From Clostridiales bacterium (lineage in GTDB: Bacteria; Bacillota; Clostridia; Oscillospirales; CAG-272), in contig SFNW01000032.1 in assembly GCA_004554105.1 (NCBI GenBank), positions 1 to 16,198 on the forward strand: a stretch of DNA of 16,198 bases, given 5' to 3'. The translations under genes and the position numbers were made by a program. Under the pieces are notes generated by a model. The model made no database searches. It was not told the origin of the DNA and saw only the letters and a list, made by a program, of their open reading frames with translations. This document shows positions 7,870-14,413 of this stretch, piece by piece (position 1 is the stretch's first letter; each line of letters begins with the position of its first letter).

Positions 7870-8589
7870 ATGCAGTTATTCAAACGGCGTCATGAAAAAA
7901 AGACGCAGGTCGACGCGCGGCTGACGCATATTGCGTTCATCATGGACGGCAACGGGCGTTGGGCGAAAAAGCGCTCGATGCCGCGCGAGTTCGGGCATGT
8001 GAACGGCGCGAAGAATTTCAAAAAGGTCATTCGCTATTGCGGCGACATCGGCATCAAAATGATTACGGTCTATGCGTTTTCCACCGAGAACTGGAAGCGC
8101 CCGCAGCATGAGGTCGACGCGATTATGGGTCTGCTCTCGGACTACATTGACGACGCGGTCGCCTCGATGGACGAGAACAACATTCGCCTCGTTTTCCTCG
8201 GCGACAAGAGCATTTTCCCCGCGCCGCTGCGCGCGAAAATTGACAACGTCGAGGAAATTTCCAAGGACAAGGATTTGCTGCTCAACATCGCGCTCAATTA
8301 CGGCGCACGCGCCGAAATCACCCACGCCTGCAACACCTTGATTGACGCGGGCAAGAAGAACGTGACCGAGGCGGACGTTGCGGCGGCGCTTTACACCGCG
8401 CATTGCCCCGACCCCGACCTGATCGTGCGGACGGGCGGCGACGTTCGTCTGTCGAACTTCCTTTTGTGGCAGGCGGCGTATGCCGAGTTGTATTTCACCG
8501 ATACGCTCTGGCCCGATTTGTCCACGCACGAGATTGACCGCATCGTCGCCGATTTTTACGGGCGTAAACGCCGCTTCGGCGGGCTTTGA
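7870..8589 (+). CDS. uppS: Undecaprenyl diphosphate synthase (cis-prenyltransferase)
   Basis: 239 residues. It adds isopentenyl diphosphate units in cis to farnesyl diphosphate to make the C55 carrier for peptidoglycan and other envelope polymers. Start ATG 7870 with AAAGGG at 7858-7863; the frame stays open back to a TTG at 7804, but that region has no ribosome binding site and holds a hairpin. The cis-prenyltransferase signature HIAFIMDGNGRWAKKR contains the catalytic Asp (D26), and the C-terminal signature RTGGDVRLSNFLLWQ is at 187-201, followed by AYAELYFTDTLWPDL. One oddity: position 191 is Asp, where the family usually has the metal-binding Glu (E213 in E. coli). Its substrates come from the MEP pathway, two enzymes of which (dxr, ispG) are in the same operon. 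Confidence 0.95.
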   Translation: MQLFKRRHEKKTQVDARLTHIAFIMDGNGRWAKKRSMPREFGHVNGAKNFKKVIRYCGDIGIKMITVYAFSTENWKRPQHEVDAIMGLLSDYIDDAVASMDENNIRLVFLGDKSIFPAPLRAKIDNVEEISKDKDLLLNIALNYGARAEITHACNTLIDAGKKNVTEADVAAALYTAHCPDPDLIVRTGGDVRLSNFLLWQAAYAELYFTDTLWPDLSTHEIDRIVADFYGRKRRFGGL

Positions 8590-8622
8590 GCCGGTCGGTC
8601 ACCATTCCGAAAGAAAGGGAAG

Positions 8623-8642
8623 CCTTTTGCCCCGCAAAAGGG
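8623..8642 (+). promoter_or_regulatory. Hairpin overlapping the cdsA ribosome binding site
   Basis: CCTTTTGC (8623-8630) and GCAAAAGG (8634-8641) form a perfect 8-bp stem around a CCC loop. The nearest Shine-Dalgarno for cdsA, AAAGGG (8637-8642), lies in the right arm and would be masked. A second purine-rich site, AAAGGGA (8615-8621), lies just before the hairpin. If the hairpin folds, about 12 unpaired bases would separate that site from the cdsA ATG. Regulation is inferred. Confidence 0.45.
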
Positions 8643-8652
8643 TTGTTTGGAT

Positions 8653-9480
8653 ATGAAAACGAGAATCATCACCGGTCTTTGCATGGTCATCGTCGCGATT
8701 CCGTTTATTGTTTGGTCGCATACGGTTGCGCTTTCGATTTTGATTGCGCTGCTTTCGCTTGTCGGCGTTTTTGAGTACCTGCGCTGCATCGGCGCGGAGA
8801 AAACGCCCGGCTTTGCGATTCCGAGCGGTCTGTTTGCGCTCGCCGTGCCGCTTTTGCTCCGCTATCTGCCGGGCAAATGGACGCTGCTCTTCGGCGTTGC
8901 CTACGTCTATGTCTTTTTCATGCTCGCCTATGCGATGCTGACGATCGGCACGACCGATTTTTCCAAGGTTGCAAAGGCAACGGTCGGCACGCTCTATATT
9001 TCGAGCGGCTTTGCCTGCCTGCTTGCGACGCGCGACCTGGAGCACGGGTTGTTCTTCCTAATCATGATTATCGTCACGGCGTTCGGCACCGATATTTTCG
9101 CGTACTTCACGGGCTATTTCTTCGGCAAGCACAAGCTGATTCCCGCCGTCAGCCCGAAAAAGACGGTCGAGGGGGCGCTCGGCGGCACGCTGATTGCCGC
9201 GGCGGCGTTTGTCGGCTGCGGCATGGTCTATGCGCACCTCTACGGCACGGTGCGCCCGCATCTTCTCGCGATGTTTGTCTGCGGCGCGATACTGTCGGTC
9301 ATTTCCCAGCTCGGCGACCTGATTGCCTCCTACTTTAAGCGGAACAGCGGCATCAAGGATTACGGCAACCTTTTTCCCGGGCACGGCGGCGTGCTTGACC
9401 GATTCGACAGCGTGATTGCGATTGCGCCGATTTTGTACATCATGCTCTCCGACCCGACGATTTTTACGATTTTCAAATAA
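8653..9480 (+). CDS. cdsA: Phosphatidate cytidylyltransferase (CDP-diacylglycerol synthase)
   Basis: 275 residues, polytopic membrane protein. It makes CDP-diacylglycerol from phosphatidic acid and CTP, the branch point to phosphatidylglycerol, cardiolipin and other phospholipids. ATG 8653 is used, with AAAGGG 10 bases upstream inside a hairpin; a TTG two codons earlier is possible. Hydrophobic segments are clear from residue ~5: IITGLCMVIVAIPFIVW, IALLSLVGVFEYL, and later IMIIVTAFGTDIFAYFTGYF. The family signature is complete at the C-terminus: SYFKRNSGIKDYGNLFPGHG then GVLDRFDS (to residue 253), and SPKKTVEGALGG precedes it. It is 63 bp after uppS and 10 bp before dxr. The lipid kinase at 1165-2046 would supply its substrate. 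Confidence 0.96.
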   Translation: MKTRIITGLCMVIVAIPFIVWSHTVALSILIALLSLVGVFEYLRCIGAEKTPGFAIPSGLFALAVPLLLRYLPGKWTLLFGVAYVYVFFMLAYAMLTIGTTDFSKVAKATVGTLYISSGFACLLATRDLEHGLFFLIMIIVTAFGTDIFAYFTGYFFGKHKLIPAVSPKKTVEGALGGTLIAAAAFVGCGMVYAHLYGTVRPHLLAMFVCGAILSVISQLGDLIASYFKRNSGIKDYGNLFPGHGGVLDRFDSVIAIAPILYIMLSDPTIFTIFK

Positions 9481-9490
9481 GGACGGCAAA

Positions 9491-10648
9491 ATGAAGAATT
9501 TGAAGACAGCGTCCGTCGCCGTACTCGGCTCAAGCGGCTCGGTCGGCACGCAGGCGCTCGATGTCTGCGAAAAACTCGGTTTGCGCGTCGACGCGCTCAC
9601 CGGCGGCAGAAACGATCAACTGCTCGAGGAGCAGATCAGACGCTTCCGCCCGCGCTTTTGCGCGATGGCGGACGCAGACGCCGCGCGCGCGCTCCGCACG
9701 CGCGTGCGCGATACCGATACGAAAATTTTCGAGGGCGAGGAGGGCATTCTCGCCCTTATCGGCGAGACCGACGCAAAAACCGCGGTCAACTCGATTTTGG
9801 GGCTTGCGGGGCTTGCGCCGACGCTTGCCGCCGCAAGGCGCGGGATGCGCATCGCCACGGCGAACAAGGAGTCGATTGTCGCGGCGGGCGATCTCGTGAA
9901 CGCCGCAGTCCGCGAAAACGGCGCGGAACTGATTCCGGTCGACAGCGAGCACAGCGCGATTTTCCAGTGTTTGCACTGCGGGACGCACGGCGAGGTCAAG
10001 CGCATTCTCCTGACCGCCTCGGGCGGTCCTTTCTTCGGCTATACGAAGGAGCAGCTTGATCGCGTCACGCGCGCCGACGCGCTGCGCCACCCGACCTGGA
10101 AAATGGGCGCGAAAATCACGGTTGACAGCGCAACGCTGATGAACAAGGGACTGGAAGTGATTGAGGCGGTGCGTCTGTTCGGCGTTGCGCCCGCGCAGAT
10201 TACGGTCGTCGTCCACCGCGAGAGTATAATCCACAGCGCGGTGGAATATATTGATAACGCGGTCATCGCCGAACTCAGCCACCCCGATATGCGGGAGTGT
10301 GTGCAGTATGCGCTGACCTATCCGCACCGCGTCCCTGCGGTCATCGAGCCGCTTGACCTCTTGAAGGTCGGCACGCTGACCTTCAAGCGCCCCGATACCG
10401 AGGCGTTTCCGCTGCTCGCTCTGGCATTTCGCGCCATCGAGACGGGCGGTCTGATGCCTGCGGTGCTCAGTGCGGCAAACGAAGCCGCCGTGTCGCTTTT
10501 CCTCGCCGATAAAATCCGCTTTGCGGAGATTGCGGCGGTCGTGGAGCGTGCGATGGACGGCTTCAACAACAAATCCGACTTTACGGTCGAAGACGTATTT
10601 TCCGCGGACAGGGAAGCGCGTAAGCGCGTCCTTGACGCACGAGGGTAA
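9491..10648 (+). CDS. dxr: 1-deoxy-D-xylulose 5-phosphate reductoisomerase
   Basis: 385 residues. It makes 2-C-methyl-D-erythritol 4-phosphate from DXP with NADPH and a divalent metal, the first committed MEP step. ATG 9491 is chosen because it aligns with the family start and has AAGGA (9479-9483) overlapping the cdsA stop; the frame is open further upstream inside cdsA. Visible motifs: NADPH-binding GSSGSVGTQALDV (from residue 13), TANKESIVAAG, and PVDSEHSAIFQC with metal ligands D151 and E153. Also present are HPTWKMGAKITVDSATLMNKG then LE (E222, third ligand) and VVHRESIIHSAVEYID. The gene is 10 bp from cdsA and 1 bp from rseP, so translation is probably coupled. The order cdsA-dxr-rseP is conserved in Firmicutes. 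Confidence 0.97.
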   Translation: MKNLKTASVAVLGSSGSVGTQALDVCEKLGLRVDALTGGRNDQLLEEQIRRFRPRFCAMADADAARALRTRVRDTDTKIFEGEEGILALIGETDAKTAVNSILGLAGLAPTLAAARRGMRIATANKESIVAAGDLVNAAVRENGAELIPVDSEHSAIFQCLHCGTHGEVKRILLTASGGPFFGYTKEQLDRVTRADALRHPTWKMGAKITVDSATLMNKGLEVIEAVRLFGVAPAQITVVVHRESIIHSAVEYIDNAVIAELSHPDMRECVQYALTYPHRVPAVIEPLDLLKVGTLTFKRPDTEAFPLLALAFRAIETGGLMPAVLSAANEAAVSLFLADKIRFAEIAAVVERAMDGFNNKSDFTVEDVFSADREARKRVLDARG

Positions 10649-10649
10649 T

Positions 10650-11687
10650 ATGACGGTAGTTCTGTATATTTGCATTGCGATTTTCGCGTTCGGGCTGATG
10701 ATTCTTCTGCATGAGCTCGGACATTTCTTGACCGCGCGCGCCTGCGGGGTCAAAATTGACGAGTTTTCCATCGGCATGGGGCCGAGGCTTTGCGGGTGGA
10801 CGGACAAGCGCGGCACGGCGTACAATCTGCGCGCCTTTCCCATCGGCGGCTTCGTCAGCATGAAGGGCGAGGACGAGGACGCGGGCGGCGACGATTCCTT
10901 TTCGACCCGCCGCCCGTGGCAGAAGTTTATCATCGTCGCCGCAGGCGGCGTGATGAACATTCTGCTCGCCTTTCTGCTGATGCTCGGCATCGTGCTTTCC
11001 GCCGACAGGCTCGGCTCGAACGTCGTCGCCGAGTTTAACGACGGCGCGACGAGCAGCGCATGGCTGAAAGCGGGCGACCGCATTCTTTCGGTCGACGGCA
11101 CGCGCACCTACACCTCGTATGACGTTTCCTACGAAATCATGCATTCGGGCTATCAGCCGATTGACCTTGTCGTCGAACGCGGTGACGAGAAAATCACGCT
11201 CCGTGATGTGGTCTTCCCGACGCAGGTTTCCTCGGGAATGCTGTTCGGCAGGCAGGATTTTAAGATTTTCGCGGAGGCAAAGACGCTCGGGAGCGTGATT
11301 ACGCACACGGTGACGCGCAGCCTGTCGACCGTCAAGATGATTTGGGACTCGCTGATGGATTTGATTTTCGGCAGAGTCGGCGTCGAGGCGGTCTCGGGAC
11401 CTGTCGGCGTAACCGTGGCGCTCGGCGACGCGGCAAAGTCGGGGGGCGGCACGTTTGTCTACCTGCTCTGCGTCCTCAGCATGAACCTCGGCGTGGTCAA
11501 TCTGCTGCCGCTGCCCGCGCTTGACGGCGGGCGGCTGATTTTCATTCTGTTTGAGATGATTTTCCGCCGCAAGGTTCCCGCCAAGTACGAGGCGGCGGTG
11601 CATTTCGCGGGCATTGTTCTCTTGCTCGGGCTGATGGTGCTTGTCACCTTTAAGGATATTGCGCAGCTCTTCGGAGGTGGCTTTTGA
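10650..11687 (+). CDS. rseP: Site-2 family intramembrane zinc protease (RseP/RasP type)
   Basis: 345 residues, typical of the shorter single-PDZ Firmicute enzymes. It cuts transmembrane segments, such as anti-sigma factors and remnant signal peptides, within the membrane. ATG 10650 follows the dxr stop by one base, with GAGGG at 10641-10645. The first transmembrane segment holds the zinc site HELGH (H21, E22, H25), followed by TARACGVKIDEFSIGMGPRL. A second membrane helix is near FIIVAAGGVMNILLAFLLML. A PDZ domain follows, with AWLKAGDRILSVDG. The C-terminal zinc-ligand motif is NLLPLPALDGGRL (D292), then a final hydrophobic helix IVLLLGLMVLVTF. The TGA overlaps the ispG ATG by one base. The name follows the E. 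coli homologue; in Bacillus it is rasP. Its substrates here are unknown. Confidence 0.95.
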   Translation: MTVVLYICIAIFAFGLMILLHELGHFLTARACGVKIDEFSIGMGPRLCGWTDKRGTAYNLRAFPIGGFVSMKGEDEDAGGDDSFSTRRPWQKFIIVAAGGVMNILLAFLLMLGIVLSADRLGSNVVAEFNDGATSSAWLKAGDRILSVDGTRTYTSYDVSYEIMHSGYQPIDLVVERGDEKITLRDVVFPTQVSSGMLFGRQDFKIFAEAKTLGSVITHTVTRSLSTVKMIWDSLMDLIFGRVGVEAVSGPVGVTVALGDAAKSGGGTFVYLLCVLSMNLGVVNLLPLPALDGGRLIFILFEMIFRRKVPAKYEAAVHFAGIVLLLGLMVLVTFKDIAQLFGGGF

Positions 11688-12781
11688 TGATTGAAAACTA
11701 CAACCGCATTCGCCGCCGCGCGAAAGAAATCACGGTAGGCGGCGCGAATCACACTGTTAAAATCGGCGGCGACAACCCGATTGCCGTGCAGTCGATGACC
11801 AACACCGACACGCTCGACGTCGCCGCGACGCTTGCGCAGGTGCGTGCGCTCGAGGACGCGGGCTGTGACATTGTGCGCATTACCGCGCCGAGCGTCGAAA
11901 GTGCCAAGACCTTTGCCGCGCTCAAGGAGGCGGGCGTGAATATTCCGCTCGTCGCGGACATTCACTTTGACTACCGCATCGCGCTTGCCTGCGTCGACGC
12001 GGGCGTCGATAAAATCCGCATCAACCCCGGCAACATCGGCGACGAGAGCCGGATCAAAGCGGTGGCGGACGCCTGCCGCACGCACGGCGTGCCGATTCGC
12101 ATCGGGGTCAACGGCGGCTCGCTCGAAAAGGACATTCTCGCCAAGTACGGCGCGCCGACGGCGGAGGCGCTGGCGGAGAGCGCGCTCTACCATGCGGGAC
12201 TGCTCGAGCGCTTCGATTTCAGCGACATCGTTTTGTCGGTCAAGTCCTCGGACGTTTCGGAAATGGCGCGGGCAAACGAGCTGCTCGCCGCGCGCAGTGA
12301 CTATCCGCTGCACATCGGCGTGACCGAGGCGGGCGGCGGACGCATGGGACTGATTAAGGGCGCGGTCGGCATCGGCGGTACGCTCTTGCGGGGCATCGGC
12401 GACACGGTCCGCGTTTCGCTGACCGCAAATCCGGTCGACGAGGTTGCCGCCGCGCACGATATTCTCTTTGCGCTCGGCTTTGACGCGCGACAGCGCATGA
12501 ACATCGTCTCCTGCCCGACCTGCGGCAGAACGAAGATTGATTTGATTGCGCTTGCGGGCGAATTTGAACAGGCGGCAAAGACCGCCGGTCTGCTCGACAA
12601 GCCGATAACCGTCGCCTTGATGGGCTGCGTCGTCAACGGACCGGGCGAAGCGCGCGAAGCCGACATCGGCATCGCGGGCGGCAAGGGAGAGGCGGTGCTG
12701 ATTCGCCGCGGCGAGGTCGTCTGCAAGATTGCCGAACGCGAGATTATCCCCCGCCTGATCGAAGAAATCAAAAAGCTGTAA
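11687..12781 (+). CDS. ispG: 4-hydroxy-3-methylbut-2-enyl diphosphate synthase (flavodoxin/ferredoxin)
   Basis: 364 residues. This [4Fe-4S] enzyme reductively converts 2-C-methylerythritol 2,4-cyclodiphosphate to HMBPP, the penultimate MEP step. ATG 11687 overlaps the rseP stop (TGATG), with GGAGG at 11673-11677; a TTG one codon earlier is less likely. The N-terminal TIM-barrel part shows VGGDNP-like IGGDNPIAVQSMTNTDT, then PLVADIHFDYRIAL and KIRINPGNIG. The iron-sulfur domain has SCPTCGR (C276, C279) and GCVVNGPGEA (C314, conserved E321). Last gene of the pyrH run; rseP-ispG adjacency is common in Clostridia. Anaerobic physiology suits the oxygen-sensitive cluster. A 195-bp gap and a new promoter separate it from argG. 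Confidence 0.97.
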   Translation: MIENYNRIRRRAKEITVGGANHTVKIGGDNPIAVQSMTNTDTLDVAATLAQVRALEDAGCDIVRITAPSVESAKTFAALKEAGVNIPLVADIHFDYRIALACVDAGVDKIRINPGNIGDESRIKAVADACRTHGVPIRIGVNGGSLEKDILAKYGAPTAEALAESALYHAGLLERFDFSDIVLSVKSSDVSEMARANELLAARSDYPLHIGVTEAGGGRMGLIKGAVGIGGTLLRGIGDTVRVSLTANPVDEVAAAHDILFALGFDARQRMNIVSCPTCGRTKIDLIALAGEFEQAAKTAGLLDKPITVALMGCVVNGPGEAREADIGIAGGKGEAVLIRRGEVVCKIAEREIIPRLIEEIKKL

Positions 12782-12804
12782 TCACTTTGAATCCGAGAAT
12801 ATGC

Positions 12805-12838
12805 AACGCTTTTTCGCGTTTTCTCTTGCGTTTTGCCT
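12805..12838 (+). terminator. Possible weak terminator after ispG
   Basis: A short stem AACGC (12805-12809)/GCGTT (12816-12820), with loop TTTTTC, is followed by a T-rich tract ttctcttgcgttttgcct. The stem is only 5 bp, so efficiency is doubtful, but this is the best terminator candidate between ispG and the argG promoter. Confidence 0.3.
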
Positions 12839-12854
12839 ATTTGTATGCGCTTTG

Positions 12855-12881
12855 CGGCGAAATGGGTTGGGCGTTTCGCCG
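12855..12881 (+). repeat. Inverted repeat upstream of the argG operators
   Basis: CGGCGAAA (12855-12862) and TTTCGCCG (12874-12881) form a perfect 8-bp stem with an 11-base loop, ending 7 bases before the first ARG box. No T-run follows, so a standard terminator is unlikely. Function unknown. Confidence 0.4.
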
Positions 12882-12888
12882 AAAAATA

Positions 12889-12902
12889 TGAATATTTATA
12901 CA
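12889..12902 (+). promoter_or_regulatory. ArgR/AhrC operator, ARG box 1
   Basis: TGAATATTTATACA matches the published ARG-box core TGAATWWWWATTCA at 13 of 14 positions. It lies just upstream of the argG -35 element and is 21 bp, start to start, from box 2, the spacing known for paired ARG boxes. ArgR (AhrC in Bacillus) would bind here with arginine as corepressor. The regulator gene is not in the window. Confidence 0.75.
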
Positions 12903-12908
12903 AATGTA

Positions 12909-12937
12909 TTGCATTTATATCCAAACCGTGCTATACT
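12909..12937 (+). promoter_or_regulatory. SigA-type promoter of argG
   Basis: TTGCAT (12909-12914), a 17-bp spacer, then TATACT (12932-12937). The expected transcription start is near 12944, about 33 bases before the argG ATG. ARG box 2 covers the -35 element and part of the spacer. Confidence 0.85.
12910..12923 (+). promoter_or_regulatory. ArgR/AhrC operator, ARG box 2, overlapping the -35
   Basis: TGCATTTATATCCA matches the ARG-box core at 12 of 14 positions and overlaps the -35 of the argG promoter. An ArgR hexamer spanning both boxes would block RNA polymerase when arginine is plentiful. Confidence 0.7.
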
Positions 12938-12976
12938 ATGACCATCAAAAAGGACGCGAAAGCGGAGGACAATACA

Positions 12977-14209
12977 ATGGACAAGAGCAAAATCAAAAAA
13001 GTCGTACTCGCCTACTCGGGCGGACTGGACACTTCGATTATTATTCCGTGGCTGAAGGAAAATTACAACAACTGCGAGATCATCGCGGTTTCGGGCAACG
13101 TCGGACAGGCGGACGAGCTGGAGGGACTGGAGGAAAAGGCGCTCAAGACCGGCGCGTCCAAACTCTACATCGAGGACTTGACCGACGAATTTGTCAACGA
13201 CATCGTCATTCCCACCGTGCAGGCGGGCGCAAAGTATGAGGAATACCTCCTCGGCACTGCGCTGGCGCGTCCGATTATCGGCAAGCGGCTTGCCGAAATC
13301 GCCCTCAAGGAGGGCGCAGACGCCATCTGCCACGGCTGCACCGGCAAAGGCAACGACCAGGTTCGGTTTGAACTGGCAATCAAGGCATTTGCCCCCGGTA
13401 TGCCGATTATCGCGCCGTGGCGTGAATGGGACATCAAGTCGCGCGACGAGGAAATCGACTACGCCGAGGCGCACAATGTTCCGCTGAAAATCAACCGCGA
13501 GACCAACTACTCCAAGGACAAGAATATGTGGCATCTCTCGCACGAGGGTCTCGACCTCGAGGACGCGGGCAACGAGCCGCAGTATGAAAAGAAGGGCTTC
13601 CTCGAAATGGGCGTTTCGCCCATCGACGCGCCCGACAAGCCGACCTATGTCACGCTCGATTTCGTCGAGGGCAAGCCGGTCGCGCTCGACGGCAAGGAGA
13701 TGAGCGCGAAGGACATTATTCTCAAGCTCAACGAAATCGGCGGCGCAAACGGCATCGGTCTGCTCGACATCGTCGAAAACCGTCTTGTCGGCATGAAGTG
13801 CCGCGGCGTTTACGAGACGCCCGGCGGCGCGATTCTCTACTTCGCGCACAACTATCTCGAAACGCTCTGCCTTGACAAGATGACCATGCACAAGAAGCAG
13901 GAGCTGGCGGTCACCTTTGCCGAGCTGGTTTACAACGGACAGTGGTACACGCCGCTGCGCGAAGCGCTTTCGGCGTTCGTCACCAAGACGCAGGAGCACG
14001 TCACCGGCAAGGTCAAGATCAAACTCTACAAGGGCAACATGATTAAGGCGGGCGCATGGAGCGACTGGTCGCTCTACTCCGAGGAGATTGCGACCTTCGG
14101 CGAGGATCACGTCTACAACCAGGCGGACAGTGCCGGATTTATCAACCTGTGGGGACTGCCGATTTCGGTACAGGCGCAGGTTGCGGCAAAGAATAAGAAC
14201 AAGAAATAA
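12977..14209 (+). CDS. argG: Argininosuccinate synthase
   Basis: 410 residues. It joins citrulline and aspartate with ATP to form argininosuccinate, the penultimate step of arginine synthesis. ATG 12977 has a strong GGAGGA at 12964-12969; the frame is open upstream, but those codons lie in the operator and promoter. The N-type ATP-pyrophosphatase P-loop AYSGGLDTS is at residues 12-20, SGNVGQADELEGLEEKA follows, and the citrulline/aspartate-binding stretch HGCTGKGNDQVRFE is at 119-132. FAPGMPIIAPWREW and NLWGLP near the end also fit the family. Full length with no breaks. It is followed by argH after a 204-bp gap filled by a palindromic repeat. Repression by ArgR is predicted from the tandem ARG boxes. 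Confidence 0.98.
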   Translation: MDKSKIKKVVLAYSGGLDTSIIIPWLKENYNNCEIIAVSGNVGQADELEGLEEKALKTGASKLYIEDLTDEFVNDIVIPTVQAGAKYEEYLLGTALARPIIGKRLAEIALKEGADAICHGCTGKGNDQVRFELAIKAFAPGMPIIAPWREWDIKSRDEEIDYAEAHNVPLKINRETNYSKDKNMWHLSHEGLDLEDAGNEPQYEKKGFLEMGVSPIDAPDKPTYVTLDFVEGKPVALDGKEMSAKDIILKLNEIGGANGIGLLDIVENRLVGMKCRGVYETPGGAILYFAHNYLETLCLDKMTMHKKQELAVTFAELVYNGQWYTPLREALSAFVTKTQEHVTGKVKIKLYKGNMIKAGAWSDWSLYSEEIATFGEDHVYNQADSAGFINLWGLPISVQAQVAAKNKNKK

Positions 14210-14214
14210 AAACC

Positions 14215-14394
14215 GTTTGAGACTGTCGGGAAAAACAGGCTCCCTCTTTGAGGGAGCTGTCACCGAAGGTGACTGAGGGAGTGTCTCTTGAACAAATACT
14301 CCTTCCGTCACGACTTCGTCGTGCCACCTCCCTCGGGGAGGGAGGCATGAAACGCAGGCTTTTCCCAAATGGGGAGTTCCCGACAGTCTCAAAC
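14215..14394 (+). mobile_element. 180-bp palindromic MITE-like element between argG and argH
   Basis: Perfect 17-bp terminal inverted repeats (gtttgagactgtcggga at 14215-14231; tcccgacagtctcaaac at 14378-14394) bound a non-coding segment. It contains four stacked perfect hairpins: 14239-14257 (8-bp stem, TTT loop), 14259-14273 (6 bp, GAA loop), 14309-14323 (6 bp, TTC loop) and 14327-14345 (8 bp, GGG loop). Just inside the ends, gggaaaa (14228-14234) and ttttccc fragments extend the symmetry imperfectly. No clear target-site duplication is visible. From memory, GAGGGAG/CTCCCTC hairpins like these resemble repeats scattered through gut Clostridia genomes. It is probably moved by a transposase in trans, though the parent element is not identified. 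If transcribed, it would form a large RNA structure between argG and argH. Confidence 0.75.
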
Positions 14395-14413
14395 TTAACT
14401 TTTCGGAGGCGGC

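Noticed and set aside
9416..9490. Upstream start for dxr inside cdsA
   Set aside because: The 25 extra codons have no family resemblance. ATG 9491 has a proper ribosome binding site and places the GSSGSVG motif at the usual distance from the N-terminus.
12782..12976. T-box or other amino-acid riboswitch leader before argG
   Set aside because: The predicted transcript starts only about 33 bases before the argG ATG, too short for such a leader; the operators explain the control better.
14239..14257. Intrinsic terminator after argG
   Set aside because: The 8-bp stem with TTT loop has no following T-run and is one of several hairpins inside the palindromic element.
14239..14345. CRISPR-like short repeats in the argG-argH gap
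   Set aside because: The hairpin arms differ in sequence, spacing is irregular, and the whole is bounded by one pair of inverted repeats; there are no direct repeats with spacers and no cas genes.
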